DNA of 64,000 nt from Panaeolus papilionaceus (taxonomy: Eukaryota > Basidiomycota > Agaricomycetes > Agaricales): contig JADNRZ010000013.1 in NCBI GenBank assembly GCA_015501605.1, forward strand, positions 868,001-932,000, in the 5' to 3' direction. Within the stretch, counting starts at the first letter, position 1; each line of letters begins with the position of its first letter. Below the pieces are notes generated by a model. It was not told the origin of the DNA and made no database searches. It worked only from the letters and a program-made list of their open reading frames with translations. Positions 35,785-46,484 of the stretch are shown piece by piece. The translations under genes were made by a program, and so were the position numbers.

Positions 35785-37257
35785 ATGGCGTCAGACGAAC
35801 CGCAATGGGTAATCAAGGATGCGACGGTTCGACATATCGAGGACAAAGATATCGACTATGTCCAGAGTCGGAATGATTCTGTTGTCATGTAAGTGTGATC
35901 ACTGACTCCTCTGAGATTCCTGAAGCGGGATAGTACGTTTATATGAATACTAATACGGATCTCGAACGATAGATTGATGGGGCCCACAGGCGCCGGGAAG
36001 AGCAGGGTAAGTTATGTTTAGATCATCCTTATGCTGGCCTGGCTTTTCACCCCTCGATAGTTCATCGAGGAACTATGTGGAAATAATAGTCTGCAAATTT
36101 CGAAAGATCAGCTAGAGAGTGTCACACAGAAAATCGAGACATATGAAATTGTGATCGCCGAAATGTGGCAAGGACCAGGCACTGCAACAAGAGTGCATAA
36201 CCACGACGCACGACAGCCTGGCGATCAAAGGGCATATGTCCTGGATACGCCAGGCTTTTCAGACAGCCAGATTTCCGAGGCTGAGATCATTGATATGATA
36301 AATATCTGGATGCAGACACACAAGTACGGGGTTGTCACAATTATTTCTTTGGAAGGTTCGATGACGATTCTGATGCCAAAATTTACCAGATGCTCTAAAG
36401 TAGACCGTGTTCTCTACTTCTGGCCCATTACAGACACCCGACTCCCTGGACGCAAACGCAGAACAATTAAGACATTGGAGTTATTAACCAGGATCAACGG
36501 CGATTACCCGGGTGACTTGCTTGTCGTCACAACGATGTGGAACCGATTATGGAACGAGCGAACCAAGAGAGCAGCGGAGGAACGCTTCGCACATCTTAGG
36601 GACGGTGTCTGGAAGGTAAGTTCAAATACGTTAACCGAAATTATATTGATACCACTAAGTTTTTATCAACATTAGGATTTATTAGACGAGCAAGGCAGGT
36701 TCCGAATGACGAGATTTATGGGCACCCACGAATCCAGCATCGCCATATGGTGTTTCCAGTGGTCAGGTCATGGCAAGCGCGCGGCTTTCACTACCAGAGA
36801 TGTAGTAGATCATGGAGCACGTAATGAAGACGTCGTCCTTAATTTGTATCAAGACCTCCTCGAACGGATAGAAAACATACATCACCAGCAGCAATGTATC
36901 GAGCGTGACTTGGCCGAACCCGAAACACAATCAAATGAAGAACTCAATTCGACGCTTCAGGACCAGCTGCGAAGGACAGGTCAACTTCTGACGAAATTCG
37001 AGACACAGCTTATCGATCTCGGCGAACCCCCTGTAGGATTGGAAGAGGCGGCTGCCCTTAGACAAGCACTCATTGACAAACGTGGCAAACAGACCCCTCA
37101 AGTCTTTACAGTCGCTTCTTCCAGCACGGATCCGCACCTTCCTCATCATCAGGTAACTCAGACTGGAGGTGACGCTCCAGGAAAATCCAGGATCAAAAAG
37201 ATCAAAAACTTGTTTGGAAAGGGCATTCAAGGCGTAAAGAGCAGTCTTAACAAGTGA
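35785..37257 (+). CDS. P-loop GTPase paralogue 3, intact
   Basis: 402 aa, same five-exon layout as paralogues 1 and 2: 35785-35888, 35973-36006, 36061-36323, 36390-36615 and 36676-37257. The second exon is again exactly 34 bases and carries GPTGAGKS. Then DTPGFSDSQISEAE (G3), PITDTRLPGRKRRTI and LLVVTTMWNRLW, with TMWN at the G4 position. The residue thought to read guanine is thus Asn here rather than Asp. The C-terminal helical region has LYQDLLERIENIHHQ, and the protein ends in a basic stretch (GKGIQGVKSSLNK). The last exon is longer than in the others because of a Ser/His-rich insert before the tail. It is 20 kb from paralogue 2, so this is a dispersed family. Confidence 0.85.
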
Positions 37258-38698
37258 TCTTTTTTCTCGTCTGCTCGCTCGTACGTCGCACCTTTCAATA
37301 TATCTGCTACTGCTTACTCAGATCTGATATTCATTTTTATCTCCAGAGTATTTTCACCTGAAATAAAACTTTGATGGATTCCTTGTAAATACATTTCTTT
37401 TACATTGAATCAAATATGCGCCTAAACAAGACAGAGAAGGATTTAGCTGCATCGCCAGACTGGTATTTAATTAGCAATAATGCCCAAAAAAACCGGACCC
37501 ATTATGGCGGCATTAAGAACTCTTCTTCCAACCGGGTAACACACCTGAGACACCTCTCCCTGATCGCAGCGCGTCGGAATTATTCATCGGTTCCTACTTG
37601 CAACTGGAAGGGAGGACAATCACCCTTATTCCTCTTTGTCTGTGTTTGGTTTACCTGTCGCTGACAGTCAGAGTAGCGTCACACTGGATACCCGCCTTAG
37701 AAGCCACCATATCCTTGTTCACGTCGAGTACTGCATCCCACAATCATCCATAATTGGTCGGGTTGATCTACCTGCGTGACTTAAAGATTAGGGCGTCCAC
37801 ATACACAATCCTACACCAAGCGCTCAGATCCATGTACGGTTTGACCCAAACCTCCAAGCCACTCCGGTCCACTGCAACCTCTCCTTCCCTTGACCTTCTT
37901 CCTTCCTTCTATCTCAAGCCATTAAGAATCTTGAACGTGTATTTGATGCGTGATGATGGCTGTATTGAGTCTTGAATATTTGAATGTTCGAACTTATTTA
38001 AATCTGGATCAATAATCATGACTTGAAGGACCAAATGCATAACGGTGAACCAACTTCCACAGAACTGTCTTAGTCTAAAATATTGCATACTCACCCTAAA
38101 ATTGCTCTATACAGGTATTGTTCACCTACCCATTCACCATCCGTTATACTGCTGCTATCGGATTATTGCATGATATACAGTACCACTTATTTTTATCCAG
38201 CACCTGTGACCGCGATCATCCTGCAGAAGGTCGTTGTTCTCATGTCTGTGCCGTTCTCTCTCGCATCTGTTGTTCATCATCCCTGTTTATATCTCAGGCA
38301 CAACGAAAGATTTCAATTCTCCGATATCGGAACCGAGTCCCTGTCCTGATGTCCAATGATCAATCCGAGTCACGACTATAAAGTCGCGAGCTTGTGTTTC
38401 TTTCACGCCTGGACTGTATGGAGGGACTATGGTCAACATAAACTCTGAATGGATAATGGCAAGAAAATGTCTAACACTGACATTTCTATGAAGGAGAACT
38501 TCGCAACAAATTCTTGTGCTATACTAAGTGCATACGAATATAAATCAGCGGGAAACGGTGATCTGAAAATCGGTAAGAGAGCCATCAAATTCCTGCCACG
38601 ACAGGGTGTGTGTGCAGTAGAGCTTGAGAATCCCTATCGCTCTATTTTCAGTAAACATAACTTGAACATCAACACTCGTCAAACAGGCAGGCTCGACA
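37258..38698. other. Intergenic, about 1.4 kb
   Basis: No supported gene. An open frame at 38449-38778 overlaps the MINDY first exon in another frame and has no recognisable content. The region should include the MINDY promoter. Confidence 0.45.
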
Positions 38699-40277
38699 AT
38701 GCAAACCCCCGCCGAACGCGTTTGGCATCTCAAGCATATTCAGTTCAATGGCAAGAATGTCAGAGTTGTTACACATGACTCTACTGGGTGCGCTTATCAA
38801 GGGTACACAATGGAATATAAATGCATTTCTGACGTGTCACTGTACAGACCGTGCTCGTTTATTGCAATCTGTGAGCAGTACTAGAAGCAGAGTCTAGGGC
38901 GAAAGCTCACTTGATATGCATAGGCAACGTCCTCATTCTGAGAGGCGACATAGAAATCCAACCCAGAAACACAAAAACTGTTACATCTTATTATCTTGCA
39001 CAACTGGTGGCGAATTACCTCATTGCGAGTTCGCCGTATGCGGATATATCGGCCGCACTGTCAGTGATTCCGCGTATTCAAAGTAAGCCTTTTATCTTTT
39101 GGACTTAAATATAAAGTCTCAACTGGAGCAGACGGTGTTCATTTAAATCCTATATTCACCTCATCTTCATTTCAATCGAGAAACGCAGACGAGGAAGACG
39201 GGGAGTTGAAGCTCCTCTCTCAGATTGGCATTCAATTGGTGCATGGCTGGATTGTCGATCCGAATAGTCCAGAAGCGCCTGCTATCAGGAAAGTAAAGGA
39301 TTACGATACGGCTGTCGCACTAGTCGCAGACGCCGATCACCTTACTGACGGTTACTCTACGGATAGCGAGGACCCATTCGTAGACCAAAAGAATGACTCA
39401 GGGAGCAGTGGTGACGAATTTACGACACCAAATGGACCCCTATGGAGTAAGGACAGGGAAAAGGCCGAAGATGGTGAGTAGTTCTTGGTAATGAGGTCCT
39501 CACTTGTAGCTAATCCGAGTCTCCGCGAGCCAGTCATTGCCGTCCGACGCTTTTTGGAACAATCTCCTTCTCATCTAACATATCATGGCCTGTTTCATCT
39601 TTTCAGTTCGCTTCCAATTAACACCCCTGTGGCTCTATTCCGGAACTCCCATATCTCAGTCTTGTATAAGACATCAACATCGTTTCCTCACCCTGCTATG
39701 CCGATGCCAGGTAGCCATTTTGGACAGGGAGAGGGGTCATCTTCGGCTGCCTTCAATGAATGGTCATTTCTAGCTCATGACCATCATTACGTTCTGTACA
39801 CACTCGTAACGGACCAAATTTTCTTGCAGGAGACATCAGTAGTATGGGAACGGTTGGAGGACATAGATGGGTCTGGTACATTCGTCGACTCCAACTTCGT
39901 TCGATCGTCCCCAGCGGGTGGTGACGTTGTTGGTCAGACTGCACTGGAAGCCGTTAGAGCAGCTGATGAGGCAGCCGGTATTAACGAGTATGGATTTCAT
40001 TATAATCGAAGCGAGTAAGTTCACCCCTACAAATAAATGAGATCGATGACTCACCCTGATTTTTTGGCGTGTATGTAGTGCTGCGTTGGCTCGTCAGCTC
40101 CAGGTCGAAGCCGACCGAAGTGCTCAGAAAGAGCGGGCAGCGTATAATTTCATGCGACGCCAAGAGAGGATGCAACTTAATAAAGAACAAGAGCAGTTAG
40201 AACGTGAACTATCACGACGCGACGAGGAGTTTCGTCAGAATCAGGCCAAGAAGAAAAAGGGTTGTATCATTATGTAG
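38699..40277 (+). CDS. MIY1: MINDY-family deubiquitinase with C-terminal CaaX box
   Basis: Cysteine protease that trims K48-linked polyubiquitin. 411 aa from exons 38699-38787, 38848-38870 (23 bases), 38924-39082, 39189-39473, 39534-40014 and 40079-40277; all phases fit. The N-terminus VWHLKHIQFNGKNVRVVTHD leads into GPCSFIAICNVLILRGD, with catalytic Cys at residue 32. The His region is LYTLVTDQIFLQETSVVWER with LTYHGLFHLFSSLPINTPVA upstream, all family hallmarks. After a coiled, charged segment (RQERMQLNKEQEQLEREL) the protein ends KKKKGCIIM, a polybasic region plus CaaX box, so it should be prenylated and membrane-bound. Convergent with GTPase 4; the two stop codons are only 39 bases apart. 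Confidence 0.92.
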
Positions 40278-40316
40278 CGATAGACGCATTCTTCACCAAT
40301 AAATCCGTACATCTAT

Positions 40317-41773
40317 CTAACGCTTGGAACGCCAGGAAAACTTATTCTTGAAAGACCTGACCCCTTTATCCAGACGTTCCTGAAGAGATATCGGCGCGCT
40401 GGCTGCCGGTAGGTTCTGATAATCCTCGAACTTTTTGAGGCTTTCTCCCAGCCTTAGTCTCACTTCGTCAAGTTGTGCCGTGAGAGCCATTTCACGTTCG
40501 ACGTTGCCTTCGGTGAGGAGATGTCTGAGAGCCGCCTCGATGGCATGTTCGTCCTCTTGCGCTTCGTTTACTCTATCTTGGAGATGCTGAGTTATGGCAT
40601 TTTGAGGCATCCCCTCAAACCCTGAAGGAGCGCTGCCAAATTCTACCAGCTGTGTTATAAACTTGTCTATATCGGCTTCGGCCTCCTTAATTTGCTGGTC
40701 CATGAGAGACTCGAGCTCCTCATGAGGCTCAGCGTAAAGCTGAAGTTTCTCGACTCGGCCCAATTGTTTCGTTCGCTTGGCGCCTTCAATCCGGTCAAGC
40801 AATTCCTGGTAGAGGAATACGGCTGCATCAGCGCTGGCAGTGATAGTTTGCCGATGGAATACAAGGTTAATAGACTTCGATGTTGCATCGTCCAGGATTT
40901 GAAGCGCCGATAGTTGGTTATTCTCAAACTTTACGACTCTTGCACCGTGGTCGGTAAAGTCCTAAAATTATGTGGGAGCAGTCCTTGGAATGTAACGAGG
41001 AACTGTACCTTCCAAATCTCGTCTCGTAGTTGAGCAAAATGAGCTTCTGCGCGTTCCCTGGCTCGGGCGCTATTCAATCCGTTCCACATCGTAGTTACGA
41101 TGGTACATTCATCAGCTGCAGCCATTCCCAACAGCACTTGCATCATTTTGATTGTCCTTCTTTTGCTCCCCGGCACCCTCGTATCCGTAATCGGACAAAG
41201 GAATAGAATATGATCTATAGCTCGAAGCCTGTTTGGGAACAATTTGGGTCAGTACATCGCGGAAGCTTCGGGTGGTTAATCTTCACTTACTTGTGAACTC
41301 GCATCCACTCCTTTGCCTTTTGTAGGATCTCGAGCTCTGGTATCTTGCTGTCTGAGAATCCAGGAGTATCAAGCAAATAACAAGGAACCTTCCCTCCCAA
41401 TGCACCAAATACGTACGCAGCATTCTCCACTTTGTAAGCGCTTACTTCTTGAGTATATCCTGAAAGTTGATCTTTGGATATTCCGAGTGATTTATGACCG
41501 CCAGCTAGCGCCTCGACAAACTAGAGTTCATTGATCGGGGTGCCTTGTCAGTAGACAGATACTATCGACAAGAAGTTCATACTGACACTGCTCTTTCCCG
41601 AACCTGTGGGCCCCATAATCCTAAAATATAGACCCAGATTGTAAGTCAAATCGTTATTATGCTTGTAGAGACTTGTCTCACAGGATGTAATTGCCACTCT
41701 TTCCTACAAGTTCTGGACCACACGGTGTGATGGTGACCTCGCCGCTGACTCTGAGATACTCGTACTTTTGCAT
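40317..41773 (-). CDS. P-loop GTPase paralogue 4, intact
   Basis: 406 aa, five exons on the minus strand: 41773-41682, 41620-41587 (again 34 bases), 41520-41291, 41228-41009 and 40961-40317; all phases fit. P-loop GPTGSGKS, then DTPGFSDSKIPELEI, LCPITDTRVPGSKRRTI and TIVTTMWNGLN. The C-terminal region has YQELLDRIEGAK, a long coiled-coil-like stretch and a basic tail (LDKGVRSFKNKFSWRSKR). It is the most divergent copy (exon 4 is 220 rather than 226 bases) but keeps every intron position. It faces the MINDY gene tail to tail. Function unknown. Confidence 0.85.
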
Positions 41774-42417
41774 AGATGCCAATATTTGCGAGGATCAGGT
41801 GGTGACGTCCCAAGCTTAGACAGTAAACGTATGCTTATCGAGAGTCTATGCAGGTAATAGTGATTGATATATCTCCATATCTTCGCCTTGGGGTGTGTAA
41901 TAGCGATATTTAGATCTTTACCACACGATCATCTATGTTACGTACATACATCTTATCTTATCTAGCAAGCTCCTCTTGAGCTTGCGGCGAGCGCTGTCAT
42001 TGAATTTCATTAACTGTTGAACTTGGAGGCGAACTGGAAACCCTGGCCGTAGCTACGTGAACATTTTCACAGTACCGGGTTTATTTGTATATGTGCGCCC
42101 AGATTCTATTGATAAATGAACATTTAGAGACTCGTTGAAGAATTTAGTATCGAACTTGGCTGACTCAGGGGCTTCCGGCTTGATTAATCATCTCGTAGCC
42201 TCTCTTTCCCACAAAGCCCAAAATTATTTGACAATTGTGCATGATATGGCGCGTCTATGAGAAATTATGACCCTTATTTGAGATTTATTTACGATAGGTC
42301 AACATGGCATCTGACCTTGTCTCTCCACACAGTTTCTTCTATTCCCTCGCCCATCTGATATCTTCAATAAGCCCATCCTTTTGACTTGTGCCACGGTTTT
42401 ACTATCTATTCCCCCCA
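41774..42417. other. Divergent intergenic region, GTPase 4 / dienelactone hydrolase
   Basis: About 640 bases between divergent starts, with no supported gene. It should contain both promoters. Confidence 0.55.
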
Positions 42418-43493
42418 ATGTCAACCGAATCGCCTGTGCTGGCTGGCCCTCCTGGAGACTGCTGCGTCCGCGGAGTGAAACATACGGGAGAACCTGTCGG
42501 TTCGAAGAAAACGATCGCAGGTGTAGAGACCTATGTCTCAAACCCGCCTTCCTCTTCTGGGACCAAAAAAGTTGTCCTATTCTTCGCTGATGTCTTTGGG
42601 CCTTTCTATGTCAATGCTCAACTGCTTCAAGACTATTTTGCCTCAAGAGGTGAGTTGGTCCCCCGTCCCTCGATGAGATGGATAGGGAATAACAAACACA
42701 TCCGAGTACAGGCTTCCACGTTGTCGGCCTAGACTATTTCTTTGGAGACCCCATTCATCACCACAACGACGATCCAGATTTTGATCGAGCAGCGTGGATG
42801 ACTAAGGTCAGAGGACTAGCTAAAGAAGCTACTCCAAGATGGGTCAGTGCGATTAGGGAGATTTATGGAGCCGACGCGAAATACAGTGCTGTCGGTAAAT
42901 AGAGCCTCTGGAGTCTGACGGATAGGTCCTGATACTGACGACTGCCGTAATTCGTGTTATAGGATACTGCTTTGGTGGTCCATTTGCTTTAGAGGCAGCG
43001 ACCACGGACGACATTGCTGCTGCTGCTTTTGCGCACCCAGCGTTCTTGAACGAGGACCACTTCAAGAATATTAAAAGTGAGAGTTTTCGGTTCGAATGTC
43101 TTTTTCAGAACCTCACAGTCCTATCGTAACTCTAGAGCCGCTTCTTCTCTCATGTGCAGGTGAGTCGAACGCATGACTGTTGAGGCGAATCTTCGCAAAC
43201 TAAGCCTTTCATACAGAGGTCGATCATACCTTCCCAGCGGAGTCCCGCCGACGGGCAGAGGATATCCTTGCTGAGGTCAAAGCCACTTACCACGTTCAGT
43301 TATTCTCTGGGGTATCCCACGGATTTGCTACACGAGGAGATCCCGAGGTGGAGAACAGCCGTGAGTTCATTTAACTATTTCTTTTAAATTCCCTAGATTT
43401 TAACTGATCGATATTGTTGTTTTGACAGGATGGGCAAAGGAGGAATCAGCTCGAAGCATTATCGAATGGTTCATTCGACACAGCAAGAACTAA
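42418..43493 (+). CDS. Dienelactone hydrolase family protein, intact copy
   Basis: 253 aa cytosolic alpha/beta-hydrolase. Exons: 42418-42649, 42712-42894, 42963-43076, 43136-43159 (24 bases), 43217-43360 and 43429-43493; all phases fit. Motifs: GDCCVRGVKHTGEP near the N-terminus, VLFFADVFGPFYVNAQLLQD, VVGLDYFFGDP, nucleophile Cys in GYCFGG, acid Asp region EVDHTFP, and His in VSHGFATRGDP. The Cys nucleophile with GYCFGG is the dienelactone hydrolase signature. Many fungal members have unknown substrates, and activity on lignin-derived lactones is only inference. The start was chosen at MSTESPV, since upstream frame lacks family sequence. A decayed tandem copy follows. Confidence 0.9.
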
Positions 43494-43849
43494 ATGAGGT
43501 TGAAACTTGAAATATTGTATTATCACAAGTTTCGAGGACAATTAAAGGCTTTATTCCCTTGACTAAAATTATATCTGTTCACAAAGTGTATCAAGAGCTC
43601 ATATAATAAACATGCGAACCATCTCTGAGAGACGATGCTAAGTATAATCGCTAAAAATATTTAGGACACATCGATGTTCCGTGCATATCGTGTCGCCGAA
43701 CCCGGATTCCCACTTCACCCCCAGTTCGATACATAAAGTAGATCACAAATGAACATGCTTCAAAATCTTAAATACATCAAGGTTTTTTCCCTTTCCCTTA
43801 TGTCCCGATCGCACCCCCTTTGACTCTCCAACAGCCCGACATCCAACTC
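43494..43849. other. Intergenic between the two dienelactone hydrolase copies
   Basis: 356 bases, AT-rich, no gene. Confidence 0.6.
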
Positions 43850-44216
43850 ATGACTACTGTCTCTCCTGTTCTTGCTGGTCCCATCGGGGATTGTTGCGTG
43901 CGTGGTGTAAAGCACACAGGTGATCCTCTGGGGAAGGCCGTCACGATTGCAGGAGTAGAGACCTACGTATCCTCCCTCGATATCAGTTACTGGTCCCAAG
44001 AGGGTCGTTCTTTTCTTTTCAGATGTCTTTGGGCCTTTTCACCTGAATGCTCAATTACTTCAAGACTATTTCGCTTCAAAGGGTGAGATAATTCGAAAGT
44101 TTTAAGATAATGTTCCAATGTCCTACCGCTTGTGCTACTTTTAGGGTTTAGTGTCGTCGGTTTGGACTACTTCCTTGGTGATCCAATTCAAAATCACAAC
44201 GACGAAGAGGGATTTG

Positions 44217-44265
44217 TATGGTGCGCCATCTGTTCGAAAAACATCTCAAGTCCCGGATCCTTGAA
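44217..44265 (+). repeat. Left terminal inverted repeat of the foldback-like element
   Basis: Begins TATGGTGCGCCATCTGTTCG and ends CCGGATCCTTGAA. It is the reverse complement of 45409-45457 with about two mismatches. Confidence 0.85.
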
Positions 44266-45408
44266 AGTTGTCGGCAGCCAACTTTTTATTAGATACAGAC
44301 TAAGCACTCAGCTATATAGAGCTATTCGACCCACTCACAAGGCGAAGTATGAGGGTACCGAATCCAAAAAGAGTGTCCCGGATCCATGATGAAAGTACCG
44401 GATTCGTTCTGAGAGTCCCGGATCGAGGACGAAAGTCCCGAATCCACAATGAGAGTACCGGATTTGTGACGAGAGTACCGAATGTAAATAAAATGTATGA
44501 AATTCATAGAAATCAAGTACCGGATTCATGAAACACCTCCCGAATCCATATCTGAAGTCCCGGATCCCGACTATGAGTCCCGCATTGACAAATTTCGCGT
44601 AGAATTGGTCTCATAGGTATTCATCCTGCTTGGACTCATCCTAAAGCTGTTTATCTTACTTCCCACTGCGTTAGTCTTTCCTCTCGCCTCAATGCTTCCA
44701 AATTCTTCAAAAAACCTTCGAAATGGGCGATTTATCGGGTTGATGGCATCAATTTTATGTCAGCGGCAGGTAAAACTACGTCAATTACTCCTATAATATT
44801 GGACTAATGACTACATGCACTTTCTAATAGTTAATAATGAAAACCATTCAAATGTCGTAGCCTTTGAATTATGGCTTTGAGAGCAGTGTTTTACTGCCTT
44901 CAATGCCGCCTACACCCGAATGATGGCATCAAACTCTTAGTCATCATCCATTTCTGGATATAAATCCGATTCGAAGGATGGATTCGAGATTTGATAGGAG
45001 CGAAGGGGTTTGGCGCTTTAAAGACGGGCATTTTGTATATAAAAGATGTAAATTTTGAATTCGGGACTGAAGATATGGATCCGGTACTTTCGCCCTCAAT
45101 CCGGGACTCTCACAATGGATCCGGTACTTTCATCGCGGATCCGGCACTTTCTTTTTGGATTCAGTATTCGATTCCAACCTTTCAGCTACCTCTGTCAGCT
45201 TCATTTGTATAAGATTTGGGTGTAAAACCACCAATAAAACCGTTTCACAACAGGTCTGGAGGATCCGGGGCTTGAAATGTTTTCGAACAGATGGTGCAAT
45301 GGATCCGGTACTTTCAACATGGATCCGGTACTTTCAACATGGATCCGGTACTCTCTAGATAGTTGAATCTTGGGTGTATATTTTATGAGTAGCTGAGTAG
45401 GGCAAAGG

Positions 45409-45457
45409 TTCAAGGATCCGGGACTCGAAATGTTTTTCGAACAGATGGCGCACCATA
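45409..45457 (-). repeat. Right terminal inverted repeat of the foldback-like element
   Basis: Pairs with 44217-44265. A second, diverged copy of its inner 38 bases lies at 45261-45298, so the right arm carries a duplicated end. Confidence 0.85.
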
Positions 45458-46146
45458 GGATTTGATCTATGGGATGGTTTACGAAAGTGCGAGGGTTGGC
45501 GAAAGAGGCTGTTCCAAAATGGCTTGCTGAAATTAGAAAAATCTACGGGGCAGATGCTAAGTACAGTGCTGTTGGTAAGTAAATCGCCAGTGATTTTGAG
45601 AGAATAATTGTTGACCCCCGGTGTATAGGATATTGTTTTGGCGGCCCGTATGCTCTAGGGGCTGCCGCCACTGATGACGTTGTTGCTGCCGCTTTCACTC
45701 ATCCTGCAGGCCTGGTTGAGGATCATTTCAGAAATGTCAAGAGTACGCTATTCCCCCACTATAGTGACAGTCTACTTATATTGTGCTAACTGTAACATAG
45801 AACCTTTCCTCCTTTCTTGCGCAGGTGAGTTGCGGTTCTGTACAAATAACTATTCCTCATCTGCGCGATCACGCAGAGGTCGATCAAACATTCCCAACGA
45901 CAGCTCGTCGCCGAGCTGAAGACATTCTGGTAGAAATAAAGGCAACATACCACGTTCAGGTGTTTTCAGGAGTGGTCCACGGGTTCGCGACGCGTGGTGA
46001 TCCTGAGATCGAGAATGAGAGTAAGTTCAGCATTTAATATAACGCTGGACGGTCGCTGAAAGCTGCATTTAATAACAGGATGGGCCAAAGAGGAATCTGC
46101 TCGAAGCATCATTGAATGGTTCATTCGATTCAGCAACAACGGGTGA

Positions 46147-46484
46147 TCGCGTGGCAGGTGTCAAATTTATAAGTGAACCAAAATGTTATTTCTTTTAGCT
46201 CACGGGCTGTATCAATGTTTGAGCTATGCTCTATCGAAGCCATAGGCGGTGATGTGCCATCTTTGGTTGACTTAAGGGCAAAGTAATTGACGCCCCGACT
46301 TGATAATCCACTGGCAGCTAAGTTTAAATACAACCCCTGAATGCAGTCAAAACTCAGCAGCCACCATAGTCCTCTTTCAAATGCAGCGAAACACGCAGCT
46401 AGGCTTCAAAGTCTCTTTTATTCCCCAACGTGGCTGACTCCTTTCACTCTTCTCGTCTCGTAATTCTTCACAAACCCTCATGCC
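46147..46484. other. Intergenic upstream of the BTB gene
   Basis: About 340 bases, no gene seen. It should hold the BTB gene promoter. Confidence 0.55.

Larger units (their letters stand above)
44217..45457. mobile_element. Non-autonomous foldback-like element with 49 bp terminal inverted repeats
   Basis: Bounded by TATGGTGCGCC...GGCGCACCATA with inverted repeats of about 49 bases and about two mismatches. A perfect 7-base target duplication GGATTTG flanks it (44210-44216, 45458-45464). The arms (about 44266-44590 and 45060-45408) are arrays of an 11-base motif close to AGTMCCGGATY. The motif lies in one orientation in the left arm and the reverse in the right, about ten copies each. The 350-400 base centre is AT-richer with no long frame. 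No transposase is encoded, so it must be mobilised in trans. Confidence 0.82.
43850..46146 (+). pseudogene. Dienelactone hydrolase paralogue, broken by frameshifts and a 1.24 kb insertion
   Basis: A tandem copy of the preceding gene. It begins MTTVSPVLAGPIGDCCVRGV in frame and shifts frame between YVSSLD and the family block at about 43982-44000. Exon 2 is VVGLDYFLGDP up to NHNDEEGF, where a 1241-base inverted-repeat element is inserted (44217-45457) flanked by GGATTTG. The exon resumes at 45465 with a further frame change before FTKVRGLAKEAVPKWLAEI. The remaining exons are open and complete: GYCFGG with nucleophile Cys, the VDQTFP acid region, VVHGFATRGDP, and the end IIEWFIRFSNNG at TGA 46144-46146. 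Splice sites are conserved. At least two frameshifts plus the insertion mean no full product. Confidence 0.88.

Noticed and set aside
38449..38778. 109-codon plus-strand frame before the MINDY gene
   Set aside because: Overlaps the MINDY first exon in a different frame and has no recognisable content; probably leader sequence.
45300..45355. Tandem GGATCCGGTACTTTC repeats considered as a CRISPR-like or satellite array
   Set aside because: They form part of the arm array of an inverted-repeat element; there are no unique spacers of fixed length.
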